Source: Aquimarina sp. BL5 (GTDB lineage: Bacteria > Bacteroidota > Bacteroidia > Flavobacteriales > Flavobacteriaceae). From it: a DNA stretch of 64,000 bases. The notes under the pieces are model-generated. The model worked only from the letters and a program-made list of their open reading frames with translations, ran no database searches and was not told where the DNA came from. The DNA lies in contig NZ_CP031963.1 of the NCBI RefSeq assembly GCF_003443675.1, forward strand, positions 2,441,501-2,505,500, written 5' to 3'. Each line of letters starts with the position of its first letter. Positions within the stretch are counted from its first letter, which is position 1. The position numbers and the translations under genes are program-made. Of this stretch, positions 1 to 9,580 are shown in pieces.

Positions 1-276
1 TATAATGGAGATGAATTACTTAAGATCATAAATAAAAAAACTTTTCGAAAAACATTTGGCCAATTATACGATGATGGAGATTCTTTAAAAAAAGCTCCCA
101 AAGGATATACAATGGATCACCAGCACATAGACTTATTACGCCGTAAAACTATTGCTGTTATTCATCCTTTGACAAAAGAAGAAATTCTACAAGGTAATTT
201 TAATGAAAGAGTAATTGAAGTATATAAAGAAATGCTTCCTTTTAGAAGATACTTAAATGAGGCAGTAACGGTTTAG
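1..276 (+). CDS. DUF2461 family protein, C-terminal part
   Basis: This is the last 91 codons of a gene that begins before the window; frame 1 is open from the first base to a TAG at 274-276. The segment YNGDELLKII, then APKGYTMDHQHIDLLRRK and a C-terminal PFRRYLNEAV, is what I know from the DUF2461/TIGR02453 family of small soluble bacterial proteins of unknown function. The start and N-terminal half are not visible. Its stop overlaps the stop of the convergent waaA gene by four bases. Family assignment is by recall of the motif pattern. Confidence 0.75.
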   Translation, partial: YNGDELLKIINKKTFRKTFGQLYDDGDSLKKAPKGYTMDHQHIDLLRRKTIAVIHPLTKEEILQGNFNERVIEVYKEMLPFRRYLNEAVTV

Positions 277-1520
277 AATTTATCTATTTTCTCAATTAAA
301 TATTTAACGATCCTATTTGTTGCTCCTGTATTGCTATTGATAAAATGACCGGAAATCATACCTGTCTGTTGTCTGAATTTTTTATTATCGATTAATTTGT
401 TCAGGATATTAGTAAACTCGGTTGCATTAGCTACCGAAAATAACCCTGCTAACTTCTGGAGTTGTTTCGCTTCTCTGAATTTTTCAAAATTCTTACCAAT
501 TATAATAGGGATTCCGAAAGTTGCAGGTTCTAGAATATTATGCAATCCAGATGTTCCCATCGCTCCACCAACATAAGCAATGTCTCCATAACTATAGACT
601 CGTGATAAATACCCAATTGTATTCATAATAAACACCTTATATTCACTCATTTTTTTTCCTTCTTTTTCAGAAAAAAGAACCGTTTTGTGTTTCAGCTTCT
701 TTTTTAGCGCTTGTACCCCATTCTCTTTTATTTCATGTGGCGCAATGATAAAACACAAATCATCCGAAGCCTGGTTTACAAAATCTATAAATACTTCTTC
801 ATCTTCTGACCAGGAACTTCCTATAACTATACATAGTCTATCTCCAATAAATTCTGAAATAAAATCTACTTGATTATCCATTTCTATTTGATGTGATACT
901 CTATCAAAACGTGTATCACCACTTATAGTAACATTATCAAACCCAACTTGATTTAATAATTGTTGTGAAGTAGTATCCTGTACGAAAAAATGATCCACCG
1001 TTTTTAAAGCTGATCGCATAAAACCACCATACCACTTAAAAAATGCTTGATCTTTTCGAAATGTGGCAGAAATTATGGCAATAGGAATATCGTTAGATTT
1101 TAGCTTCTTCAAATAATTAGGCCAAAACTCATACTTCACAAAAATAGCAAGTTGTGGGTTTACCAATTTCACAAATCTACTAGCATTCGCTTTAGTATCT
1201 ATTGGCAAGTAAACAATAACATCCGCAAGGGTACTATTTTTTTTCACTTCATACCCTGATGGGGAAAAAAAAGTAACTAATAAGATATGAGTAGGGTACT
1301 TTTTCTTAACCTCTTCCATTACAGGAACCCCTTGCTCGTATTCTCCTAATGACGCACAGTGAAACCAAATCACTTTATCCTCTTTATTTATACTTTTTGC
1401 TAATACCTCGAACACTGTTCTCCTTCCTTTTGCAAACAGTGTAAGTTTTGGACTTATTAATCCTATAATCGGAAGCAACGCATTGAATGCTGAGATAAGA
1501 AGATTATATAAAAAATTCAA
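273..1520 (-). CDS. waaA: 3-deoxy-D-manno-octulosonic acid (Kdo) transferase
   Basis: Transfers Kdo from CMP-Kdo to the lipid A precursor on the cytoplasmic face of the inner membrane, the first step of LPS core assembly. The 415-residue length is normal for the family. An N-terminal hydrophobic stretch (about residues 3-25) would anchor it. WFHCASLGE ends at Glu60, which matches the catalytic Glu of characterised WaaA enzymes. The C-terminal half has the GT-B donor-site signature GGAMGTSGLHNILEPATFG followed by a GKNF segment. The gene stands alone, convergent with the DUF2461 gene, and the ATG at 1518-1520 gives the expected N-terminus. Confidence 0.93.
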   Translation of the reverse strand: MNFLYNLLISAFNALLPIIGLISPKLTLFAKGRRTVFEVLAKSINKEDKVIWFHCASLGEYEQGVPVMEEVKKKYPTHILLVTFFSPSGYEVKKNSTLADVIVYLPIDTKANASRFVKLVNPQLAIFVKYEFWPNYLKKLKSNDIPIAIISATFRKDQAFFKWYGGFMRSALKTVDHFFVQDTTSQQLLNQVGFDNVTISGDTRFDRVSHQIEMDNQVDFISEFIGDRLCIVIGSSWSEDEEVFIDFVNQASDDLCFIIAPHEIKENGVQALKKKLKHKTVLFSEKEGKKMSEYKVFIMNTIGYLSRVYSYGDIAYVGGAMGTSGLHNILEPATFGIPIIIGKNFEKFREAKQLQKLAGLFSVANATEFTNILNKLIDNKKFRQQTGMISGHFINSNTGATNRIVKYLIEKIDKF

Positions 1521-1728
1521 GAGTTCTGATTTTATGCGTCGCTAAAATACGGCTCTTTCTTATAAAAACTGATAAACATTCTATTCAAAAAGTATATTTG
1601 CCAAATTGATTAAAATTCAATGAAATTTAAATTTTAATAAAAATAAACATGTTTTTTTATGTTTTTAACAAAATAAAATCAATAAAATTACTAAATTGAC
1701 ACTTATCATCACACAAACTCTAAGCTTT

Positions 1729-3540
1729 ATGAAATTAAAAACTACTTTAATTGCATTGTTTTCCTGTGCAATATTATGCTCCCAGAATTTTGTAGAAGTT
1801 CAACTCCCAAAACCAGATCAACTTAGTCCTTTTTTTATAGGACCTCTTTTTAAATCTACAATTCACCACGGTGTTACTCCACCTAATTATAATGGAAAAG
1901 TGATTCTATTTAATCATGGATATATCGATCTAAATCAAACACAATTTCTATTTGATAACAATTTTTATCAAAAAACATATGATGAAGGGTATCAAGCGGT
2001 TTTTGTAGCCACTACAAGAGGTGGCGGTATATGGGTTAATGGAGAATTATTAGCCGAATCAATAGACATTATCACAGAAAAATATAATGTAACAGATGTA
2101 TCCATTATAGCACATAGTAATGGTGGAAAAGCTGCAGAAGCAGCCATGATACAATATGGAAAAAAGGATAAAGTGCAACAAGTTTTTGCGTTGGGCACTC
2201 CTTATTGGGGAACTTATTTGGCCGATATTTCCCAAATGCCTTGGTTAAATTGGGCCTGGCGACTAACAGGGTTAAACGAAGGAGCAAGAACATCAACAAC
2301 ATATTACTGTAGAGATGTAGTGCGCCCTTATCTAGACAATAATCCTAATAACGAACCTGAAAAATTTGTAGTATTAGGGGCATCTGGATATTTTAATGGA
2401 TCCAACCTACTTGCCAGAGCAGCTTTTACGGCTACAGGCGGAATTTTACTTCCAGTGCAAGGAGCTAATGATGGTGTCGCTCCTTATCGAAGTACGCTTA
2501 GACCTGGTGCAGAATATGTATTCAGGAAAAATGATTTTCGAGCCTTTTTTGATCATATTGATGTAAGTTTGGGACAGTTTAGTTGGCCATATGTAAAATC
2601 ATATCTACAAAATCGCTCTCGCAATAGTAATCAAACTTTTGAAACGGAAACTCCTGCCAATTTTATCACAGAAAGCAATTATTATATCATTCATTCAGAA
2701 AACGAGTATGATAAAGTATTATTAGACAAAAACTCCTCATTTGCAGTGGCAGAAATTCTTCATGAAAAACCAACGGCCGAATTTCAGGGTTTTGATCAGG
2801 ATCAAAAAAAAATAAGCACACTAAAAAGTCATAATCAAGAGGATCATAAAACAGTGATTCCATTTTCTGAAAGTAATATTCAGCTGAAAAGTGATTCTCG
2901 TTTTGCCGCTTTTATCAGACAAAATAATGGAATTACCATGTCTTTAGAACATCAAATAAAAAACAACTATCCCACATTAAAAGTTGATATTTTTTCAAAG
3001 AAAAAAAATAGTGAATTACTTGTCAATACGGAAATACGTGGTGTAATTACCAAAACTTCTAAAATTGATGGAACTTCATTAAAAAATGATCCAGAAGTAA
3101 TTACTTTCCATAAAAAGGATGGTAGTTTCTATTTTGACACTAAAAATCTTGATGAAGGTGTATACAGCCTATTTCTAAACTCAGAAAGTAACGGCAATTT
3201 TAAAAGGAGTATCATCTCTGGTTTTGTAGTTGGTGATATTAATAAAGCTTTGAATATGGATGAAGGAGCAAGTGATATCTTTAACAAAACTGAAAAATCT
3301 ATGAAGATCACTCCAAATTCGGTTAAAAACTACGCTTTGTTATCACTTGAGGGATATAATATTTCTGATAAAATTTCAATAGACATTTACGATGTTACAG
3401 GTAAAAAGATTATGGATTTTGTTGTTCCTGTAAATCAAAATTCGCAGTATAACATATCGGAAAATCTACAACTATTATCTGGCGGTATATATCTTTTGCA
3501 GGTTAACAAAAAGGAGACTATAAAATTCGTAAAAAAATAA
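1729..3540 (+). CDS. Secreted alpha/beta-hydrolase (lipase-like) with T9SS sorting domain
   Basis: I place the start at the ATG at 1729 (603 aa) rather than the upstream TTG at 1696, because MKLKTTLIALFSCAILCSQ is a clean signal peptide. IIAHSNGG contains the nucleophile-elbow Ser130. Asp248 in NDGVAPY and His276 in DHIDV complete a plausible Ser-Asp-His triad. The segment HSNGGKAAEAAM followed by ALGTPYWGT resembles triacylglycerol lipases and PGAP1-like esterases. After about residue 310 comes a low-homology linker, and the last 80 residues (YDVTGKKIMDF, LLSGGIYLLQV, KFVKK) form a T9SS type-A sorting domain, so the protein should be exported to the cell surface or medium. The substrate is unknown. 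Confidence 0.8.
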   Translation: MKLKTTLIALFSCAILCSQNFVEVQLPKPDQLSPFFIGPLFKSTIHHGVTPPNYNGKVILFNHGYIDLNQTQFLFDNNFYQKTYDEGYQAVFVATTRGGGIWVNGELLAESIDIITEKYNVTDVSIIAHSNGGKAAEAAMIQYGKKDKVQQVFALGTPYWGTYLADISQMPWLNWAWRLTGLNEGARTSTTYYCRDVVRPYLDNNPNNEPEKFVVLGASGYFNGSNLLARAAFTATGGILLPVQGANDGVAPYRSTLRPGAEYVFRKNDFRAFFDHIDVSLGQFSWPYVKSYLQNRSRNSNQTFETETPANFITESNYYIIHSENEYDKVLLDKNSSFAVAEILHEKPTAEFQGFDQDQKKISTLKSHNQEDHKTVIPFSESNIQLKSDSRFAAFIRQNNGITMSLEHQIKNNYPTLKVDIFSKKKNSELLVNTEIRGVITKTSKIDGTSLKNDPEVITFHKKDGSFYFDTKNLDEGVYSLFLNSESNGNFKRSIISGFVVGDINKALNMDEGASDIFNKTEKSMKITPNSVKNYALLSLEGYNISDKISIDIYDVTGKKIMDFVVPVNQNSQYNISENLQLLSGGIYLLQVNKKETIKFVKK

Positions 3541-3633
3541 GATTATAAACATCTGAAAGAAAAGCGTTTGCTAATATGATACTATTTTGATGCTATTCGT
3601 TAATAAAAAACATATCAAAACTTAGTCATCACA

Positions 3634-3664
3634 TTGGCAATCGTGTCATTATTTCGTACTTTCG
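3634..3664 (+). promoter_or_regulatory. Bacteroidota-type promoter for the DegT gene
   Basis: TTGG at 3634-3637 and TACTTTCG at 3657-3664 are separated by 19 bp and lie 22 bp before the ATG. This fits the Bacteroidota sigma-70 layout of a -33 TTTG-like box and a -7 TAnnTTTG/TTCG box. Confidence 0.6.
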
Positions 3665-3685
3665 TCGGGTTACAAAACTCATCCT

Positions 3686-4855
3686 ATGAAGAAGATTCAA
3701 ATGGTTGACTTAAAGGGTCAATATGAACAAATAAAGGAGCGTGTGGATGCATCTATTCTCGATGTCATCTCCAATGCCGCATTTATAAATGGTCCGGAAG
3801 TACATAGTTTTCAAAAAGAATTGGAAGAATATCTGGATGTAAAACACGTAATTCCTTGCGCAAATGGGACAGATGCTTTGCAAATAGCGATGATGGGATT
3901 AGGCCTAAAACCGGGAGATGAAGTTATCACTGCGGATTTTACTTTTGCCGCTACTGTGGAAGTAATTGCATTGTTGCAGCTCACACCAGTTTTAGTAGAT
4001 GTAGAACCGGATTCATTTAATATTGATCCAAATGCTATCCGTAAAGCTATCACTCCAAACACAAAAGCAATTGTTCCTGTTCATTTATTTGGTCAAGCTG
4101 CCAATATGGATGAAATTATGGAAATCGCCAAAGAGCATAATTTGTATGTAATAGAAGATAATGCACAAGGTATTGGTTCTAGTTATAAATTTGCAGATGG
4201 AAAAGTTGCCAAAACAGGAACTATTGGTCATGTGTCTTCTACTTCTTTTTTCCCTTCGAAAAATTTAGGATGTTACGGAGATGGTGGATCTATTTTCACT
4301 AATGATGATGATTTAGCACATACTATTCGTGGAATTGTGAATCACGGAATGTATAAAAGATATCATCACGATGTAGTTGGCGTTAATTCTAGATTAGATT
4401 CCATACAAGCTACAGTACTTAGAGCCAAACTACCTAATCTTGATTCTTATAATAATGCCAGAAGAATGGCAGCAAGAAAATATAACAAAGCTTTTGAAAG
4501 TGTAGAGAATATAATAACACCAAAAGTAAAAGGAAATAGTTGTGGAACTAGTTCAGATATAATTTGCGATTCATGTAACTGTCATGTATTTCATCAGTAT
4601 ACACTTCGTATCATCAATGCAGATCGTGATGCATTAGCAAAACATCTTAATGACACTGGAATTCCGTGTGGTGTATATTATCCTATACCTTTACACAATC
4701 AAAAAGCGTATCGTGATGAGCGTTATAATGAGTCTGATTTCCCCGTTACCAATCAACTTGTGAAAGAAGTCATTTCGTTACCTATGCATACAGAATTAGA
4801 TGATGAACAAATTGATTTTATCACAAAAACTATTATCGATTTTATTACTAAATAA
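3686..4855 (+). CDS. DegT/DnrJ/EryC1/StrS-family sugar aminotransferase
   Basis: A PLP-dependent aminotransferase of the family that aminates keto-sugar nucleotides for LPS, O-antigen or glycan biosynthesis. It is 389 aa. Visible landmarks are the N-terminal ANGTDALQ phosphate-binding loop, Asp158 in VIEDNAQGIGS (pyridine nitrogen contact), and the Schiff-base Lys192 in FFPSKNLGCYGDGG. The C-terminal HNQKAY and SLPMHTEL motifs are also typical. It is odd in carrying an inserted Cys cluster, C286-x7-C294-x2-C297-x-C299, immediately before the conserved CHVFHQYTLR strand; four Cys in this spacing could bind Zn or an Fe-S cluster. It has its own promoter and no sugar-pathway genes beside it, so the sugar substrate is not known. 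Confidence 0.88.
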   Translation: MKKIQMVDLKGQYEQIKERVDASILDVISNAAFINGPEVHSFQKELEEYLDVKHVIPCANGTDALQIAMMGLGLKPGDEVITADFTFAATVEVIALLQLTPVLVDVEPDSFNIDPNAIRKAITPNTKAIVPVHLFGQAANMDEIMEIAKEHNLYVIEDNAQGIGSSYKFADGKVAKTGTIGHVSSTSFFPSKNLGCYGDGGSIFTNDDDLAHTIRGIVNHGMYKRYHHDVVGVNSRLDSIQATVLRAKLPNLDSYNNARRMAARKYNKAFESVENIITPKVKGNSCGTSSDIICDSCNCHVFHQYTLRIINADRDALAKHLNDTGIPCGVYYPIPLHNQKAYRDERYNESDFPVTNQLVKEVISLPMHTELDDEQIDFITKTIIDFITK

Positions 4856-4918
4856 GCTAAAAAAGTTAATTATTCATAGTTGTTTAATTAATTATTACAA
4901 AACTCATAAACGCCTATA

Positions 4919-6103
4919 ATGGATTCATTTTGTATTTGTTATAATCTTGTAGATCATAATAATTTTCCTGGAATTCCCCCTTTACCAGAAACCTATATTG
5001 TACCTGTAAATAATGACCGCCTTGGTTATGTAGAAAAGCAGGCTACTCCTCAGACTTTAGCTAGTTTCAAAATAGCATACTTAGAGACACCGCATGAACA
5101 GTTGTTAGAAATATGTGCTAGTCTAAAAATTCCTGTTTTAGAACAGCAATTCAGACCAGCTAAAAAAAGAAAAACATTTGGTTTAGCGGATATCCTAAAA
5201 GATCCAAAAATCAAAGATGTAGTTATCAATTACATAAATAATAAGCTTTCTGTTTTTTATGCCCTTTTAATTGAGAACCAATATGCTGTAGTGCATAATG
5301 CTCAAAGAAAAGACCCTTTTGAAGTCCATAGATTATCAATTGGTGCTAGTATTCTCAATCCAATTTTAGAATTCACAAAAACAGATGAAGGAATAGATTA
5401 TGCTTTTTCTTTAAAAGATGGAGAAAAAGTTATAATTCCTCAGAATCATAGCATTCAGATATTACTAAATGAACCTTCCTGGATTACAGTTAATAAATCT
5501 ATTTACCATATTAGCAACTTAAATGCTAACAAATTAAAACCATTTTTCAGCAAGGAAAAGATTACTATTGCTAAAAAACATATTAAAACCTATCTAGATA
5601 AAGTTATTATTCCTGTTATAAAAAATGTAGATGTAATTGCGAATGGTTTTGAGATCATAATTCACAAAAACATAGCATCTTATGGAATAGAAATTATTCA
5701 GGATTTCATAAAAGAAAATTATGTTGCCAAGGTAATTTTTAATTATGGTCAAGCCTCTTTTGACTATAACAGTGCCAAAAAAACTTCCTCTGACGTACAT
5801 TTTGGAGAAAATGAAGAAATTCAAATAACTCAGATCAAAAGAGATCCTAATGCCGAAAAAGAAATTATAGCTTTACTTGAATCTAAAGGACTATCGATCA
5901 ATAGTAATCTTTTGCTTGAGCTTGAAACTTCTGATGATCCATTAGCTATTTTTAATTGGGTTCAAACACATCATAAAGAACTAGAAAAAGAAGGGTTTGA
6001 GATAATACTTCCTGATCTGGAAAACAGATCGGTAAATCTTGATCCGCATCAGATCGAGATCCAAAACAAAAAAAAAATGACTGGTTCGATGTCAAAGGAG
6101 TAG
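4919..6103 (+). CDS. SNF2 helicase, N-terminal fragment as encoded
   Basis: The 394-residue product of the upstream frame. Residues 1-386 are the N-terminal accessory region of the SNF2 protein, with no helicase motif. The last residues, MTGSMSKE, are out-of-frame read-through after the A10 tract and look non-homologous. If no slippage occurs, only this helicase-free fragment is made from the normal start. Confidence 0.7.
   Translation: MDSFCICYNLVDHNNFPGIPPLPETYIVPVNNDRLGYVEKQATPQTLASFKIAYLETPHEQLLEICASLKIPVLEQQFRPAKKRKTFGLADILKDPKIKDVVINYINNKLSVFYALLIENQYAVVHNAQRKDPFEVHRLSIGASILNPILEFTKTDEGIDYAFSLKDGEKVIIPQNHSIQILLNEPSWITVNKSIYHISNLNANKLKPFFSKEKITIAKKHIKTYLDKVIIPVIKNVDVIANGFEIIIHKNIASYGIEIIQDFIKENYVAKVIFNYGQASFDYNSAKKTSSDVHFGENEEIQITQIKRDPNAEKEIIALLESKGLSINSNLLLELETSDDPLAIFNWVQTHHKELEKEGFEIILPDLENRSVNLDPHQIEIQNKKKMTGSMSKE
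6068..6077 (+). other. A10 homopolymer at the frameshift
   Basis: Ten consecutive A bases read in the upstream frame as AAA AAA AAA ATG. Eleven A bases would read AAA AAA AAA AAT GAC TGG and restore the full helicase. The tract is a classic substrate for RNA polymerase slippage (adding one A) or -1 ribosomal slippage. Confidence 0.85.
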
Positions 6104-6177
6104 TTCTTATTGGTTCTCAGGAAATTCCGTTTTCTAAATTTATTAAATATATAAAAGAGAATAATCGCTTTTTTCCA

Positions 6178-7821
6178 ATGAACGATGAATCTATTTTCAT
6201 TATTCCGTTGGAATGGATGACGCGTTATAAAAGCCTAGCAAATTTTGGAAAGGTAAAAGAAGATAGTATTCTAGTTAGCAAAGTTAATTATACGCTCTTA
6301 AAACAGATTGTTCCTCCAGAAGAACTAGATATCTCAGAAAATATTGATATTGATTACCAACCATCTTCTAAATTAAAAGCTACCTTAAGACCATATCAGG
6401 AAGAAGGTGTAAAATGGTTAGTAAAGCATTATCAAAATCAATTGGGAGCTTGCCTTGCTGATGATATGGGACTTGGAAAAACATTGCAAACCATCGCAAC
6501 ATTAGCTTTTGCAAAAGAACAGCTTGCTCCAGCTCCAGATGATATCAAAACTATTCGATTAGATCTGTTTAGCAATCCTTTAGAGGTCAGAACATATCTA
6601 AAAGCACTAGTTGTATTACCATCTTCATTAGTATTTAACTGGGCTCAGGAAATATTGAAATTTGCCCCACACTTAACCATAACAAAATATATAGGAAGCG
6701 ATCGTAAAAAAATAGCTCCATATCTAGAGACTTATGATATTATTCTAACTACCTATACTACATTATCAAAAGATATTGTTACGCTACAAAAAACAGAATT
6801 TACGTATCTAATCACTGATGAGAGTCAGCAAATCAAGAATAAAGAATCTAAGATATTCAAAGCGATTAATGATATCAACGTAAAACATAAAATTTCTTTA
6901 AGCGGTACACCTATCGAAAATTCATTATCTGATCTTTGGTCTCAGATGGAATTTATCAATCCTGGCATGTTAGGAAGCTATCCTTTTTTTAAAGATCACT
7001 TTAAAACTCCGATAGAAAAACATCAAAATGAAGAGCGTGTAAAAGAACTAAAAGCATTAATAGAACCTTTTATTCTAAGAAGAACAAAAGAACAAGTAGC
7101 TAAGGATTTACCTGAATTATCAGAACAAACAATCTACACAGAGATGCTTACAGAGCAAGAAAAAGAATACGAATCTCAAAAATCTGCCGCTAGAAATTTA
7201 TTACTAGGTATTGATACTGTATCTACTAACAAAATTCATATTATAAACACATTAACTAAACTTAGACAATTAGCCAACCATCCTAAATTACTAAATCATA
7301 ATACCGAAAGTTCTTCCGGAAAATTTAAAGATGTTACCTCCTATTTAGAAACCTTAGTAAAATCCAATAAAAAAGTACTGATATTCAGCTCTTTTGTATC
7401 TCACTTAAACTTATATCAGGAATGGTCTACAAATCAAAGCATTTCTTTTGTCAGTCTTACAGGACAAACTAAAGGTTCGGACAGAGAAAAGATTGTTAAT
7501 GAATTTCAGGAAAACGATGCAATCTCTTTGTTCTTTATTTCATTAAAAGCTGGAGGAGTAGGTCTTAATCTGACTAAGGCTTCCTACGTTATTTTGTTAG
7601 ATCCCTGGTGGAATCCTTTTATTGAGAAACAAGCTATTGCACGTGCTCATCGTATCGGTCAAAAAAACAATGTTATGGTCACTCGTTTTATAACTAAAAA
7701 CACAATAGAAGAAAAGATCATTAAATTACAAGAACATAAAAAGAACCTTTCTGATGAGATTATTGCTATTGACGCGATTCCTGATTATATTGAAAGTGAT
7801 TTAGAGGAATTATTGAGGTAA
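6178..7821 (+). CDS. SNF2 helicase, C-terminal ATPase fragment as encoded
   Basis: The downstream frame has an internal ATG at 6178 giving 547 residues, with both RecA-like lobes intact: DDMGLGKTLQ (Walker A), DESQQIKN (motif II), SGTPIENSLSDLW (motif III), SFVSLTGQTKG, and ARAHRIGQ (motif VI). The coding frame itself extends back to 6079, so the ATG is probably an internal methionine of the full protein. Independent translation of this part is possible but I see no clear initiation signal. Confidence 0.7.
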   Translation: MNDESIFIIPLEWMTRYKSLANFGKVKEDSILVSKVNYTLLKQIVPPEELDISENIDIDYQPSSKLKATLRPYQEEGVKWLVKHYQNQLGACLADDMGLGKTLQTIATLAFAKEQLAPAPDDIKTIRLDLFSNPLEVRTYLKALVVLPSSLVFNWAQEILKFAPHLTITKYIGSDRKKIAPYLETYDIILTTYTTLSKDIVTLQKTEFTYLITDESQQIKNKESKIFKAINDINVKHKISLSGTPIENSLSDLWSQMEFINPGMLGSYPFFKDHFKTPIEKHQNEERVKELKALIEPFILRRTKEQVAKDLPELSEQTIYTEMLTEQEKEYESQKSAARNLLLGIDTVSTNKIHIINTLTKLRQLANHPKLLNHNTESSSGKFKDVTSYLETLVKSNKKVLIFSSFVSHLNLYQEWSTNQSISFVSLTGQTKGSDREKIVNEFQENDAISLFFISLKAGGVGLNLTKASYVILLDPWWNPFIEKQAIARAHRIGQKNNVMVTRFITKNTIEEKIIKLQEHKKNLSDEIIAIDAIPDYIESDLEELLR

Positions 7822-7947
7822 TTAATATGAAATTATCTTAAAGAGGTATTCATTTTTAAGTATGAGCATACATACTTTCTAATCCAATGTCTCCTAATAA
7901 AGAAATCTTGATGTTAATCTAAATTCACCTAAATACAATTACCAATT

Positions 7948-9387
7948 ATGTTTTGGAGAAAAAAAATAAAATTACCAGTAACGATTGAAGATCAATTATG
8001 GATAGAAGAGAAACTTACTTTTCTAAAAGATAGCATTGGATTAGAAAAGGTTTTAAAAATGACTACGATTTCTCCGGAAACCTTTTTATCTAATTATGAG
8101 TTTAAAAAAAATGAATCTGATGCATATTATATTTTAGATTATATCAAAACCACCATGAACTTAGGTGATATTCCGATTGAATTAAAATTCTTTTCGGATC
8201 AACCAATATATCAAAAAGACGGAAGTATTCTAACAACACCAGCTGATAATTTCGGTAGGTGGAAAAGCGCCGCCGGAACTTATCAAAAAGTCAACAATAA
8301 AATCATCATTAGTATAGAGAAATCACAGCTAAAAAAAACAGAGTCCCTAATTGCTACAATAAGTCATGAACTAGCACATCAAAAATTATTGGGTGAAAAA
8401 AGAATCACTACAAACGATGAACATCTTACAGATCTTGTTGCAATCGTATATGGTTTTGGAATTTTTATTGGCAATTCCAAATTTGTTTTTCAATCTGGAA
8501 TAGACAATGGCTTTGGATGGAAAATGACCAATCAAGGATATTTACCAGAGCAATTAATTGCTTATACTATGGCTACCTTATCATTAAAGAAAAAAGAAAA
8601 AGACACAAGGTATGTAGAACAATTAAACTCTTCATTACGTTCATATTTCAAAGAAAGCATAGCTTATTTATCACAAAAAGAACGTCAGAAAAAATCATTA
8701 CTATTTTGGGAAATTACAGGTGTAGATTTTGAAGAATCTCATCAAGAAAAAGTCACCGAGACAACAGAAGCACAAATACACTCTACTGTAGATGAAAAAA
8801 TAATTCCAATATTAAGTGAAACAGATGAACTTATATTTGCCTGTAATAAAGGGGAATATGACACAGTATCTAAACTGCTATCCACGGGTATTTCTCCTAA
8901 TGTAACAGGTACATTAGGAAACACTCCTCTAAAAGCAGCATTATTTAACAAACATATACAGATTGCCGACTTGTTAATTACACATGGAGCCAATATTGAT
9001 TACATTCAAGACCCAAACTCATTCCTTTATACGACTGCGTTAAGTATGGCATCTACTAATGACGATTTAGAAATAATATATTATTTACTAAAAAAAGGCG
9101 CTGATGTTAATTTCATTTCTCTGCGAACTGGTACACCTCTATGTCATGCTATAAAAAATAAAAAAATAGAACAGGTGGAAATTCTTATTGATGCAAGAGC
9201 TTCTTTGGAACTTAAAAGCGGTATCTATATAGAACCTCCTATATGTTATGCCGCAAGAGAAAACCAAAAAGACATTGTAAATCTACTAGTCAAAAATGGA
9301 GCAAAAACAAAGCCTTTGCGGAAAATTCCCAGAAAAGAAATACCGATGGGAATGGTTAAATTTTTAAAACAAAAAAAATACTTATAG
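7948..9387 (+). CDS. HExxH putative metallopeptidase with C-terminal ankyrin repeats
   Basis: A 479-residue protein, apparently cytoplasmic (no signal peptide or transmembrane segment). The N-terminal half holds ISHELAHQK: His140, Glu141 and His144 form an HExxH zinc site, with Glu158 or Asp162 in NDEHLTDL as the likely third ligand, the arrangement seen in gluzincin-type domains. From about residue 290 there are four ankyrin-type repeats (for example GNTPLKAALFNKH then IADLLITHGANID). I do not recognise a named family for this architecture. Substrate cleavage, with ankyrins choosing the target, is inference. It follows the split helicase gene by 126 bp but shares no obvious function with it. 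Confidence 0.65.
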   Translation: MFWRKKIKLPVTIEDQLWIEEKLTFLKDSIGLEKVLKMTTISPETFLSNYEFKKNESDAYYILDYIKTTMNLGDIPIELKFFSDQPIYQKDGSILTTPADNFGRWKSAAGTYQKVNNKIIISIEKSQLKKTESLIATISHELAHQKLLGEKRITTNDEHLTDLVAIVYGFGIFIGNSKFVFQSGIDNGFGWKMTNQGYLPEQLIAYTMATLSLKKKEKDTRYVEQLNSSLRSYFKESIAYLSQKERQKKSLLFWEITGVDFEESHQEKVTETTEAQIHSTVDEKIIPILSETDELIFACNKGEYDTVSKLLSTGISPNVTGTLGNTPLKAALFNKHIQIADLLITHGANIDYIQDPNSFLYTTALSMASTNDDLEIIYYLLKKGADVNFISLRTGTPLCHAIKNKKIEQVEILIDARASLELKSGIYIEPPICYAARENQKDIVNLLVKNGAKTKPLRKIPRKEIPMGMVKFLKQKKYL

Positions 9388-9580
9388 CATCTCGACAAAA
9401 TCTATCTTAAAACAAAGCCCTAAACAGAAAACTGGTTTTATACCTAAAAGGAAGTATCACGGCAAATTCTTCTAAAAGAAATCATAATTTTTCATCAATT
9501 ACAGTATTTTATTTTAAATTGTTAATCTTATAATTTAGCACAAATTCATTCACAAACAACTACACACAATTTATAAGCTT

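Larger units (their letters stand above)
4919..7821 (+). pseudogene. SNF2-family helicase gene interrupted by a -1 frameshift
   Basis: Two consecutive open frames form one gene. Frame 2 runs from the ATG at 4919 to a stop at 6103. Reading in frame 1 from 6079 gives DWFDVKGVVLIGSQEIPFSK and continues without a stop into the helicase core to 7821. Adding one A to the A10 tract at 6068-6077 fuses them into a 967-residue protein, a normal size for the flavobacterial DEAD/DEAH-type SNF2 proteins I know. Reconstructed landmarks: DDMGLGKT with Lys521, DESQ (634-637) in place of DEAH, SGTPIEN, and the C-terminal lobe motif DPWWNPFIEKQAIARAHRIG. This could be a real inactivating mutation, phase variation, programmed or transcriptional slippage, or a homopolymer sequencing error; the sequence alone cannot decide. 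Confidence 0.8.
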
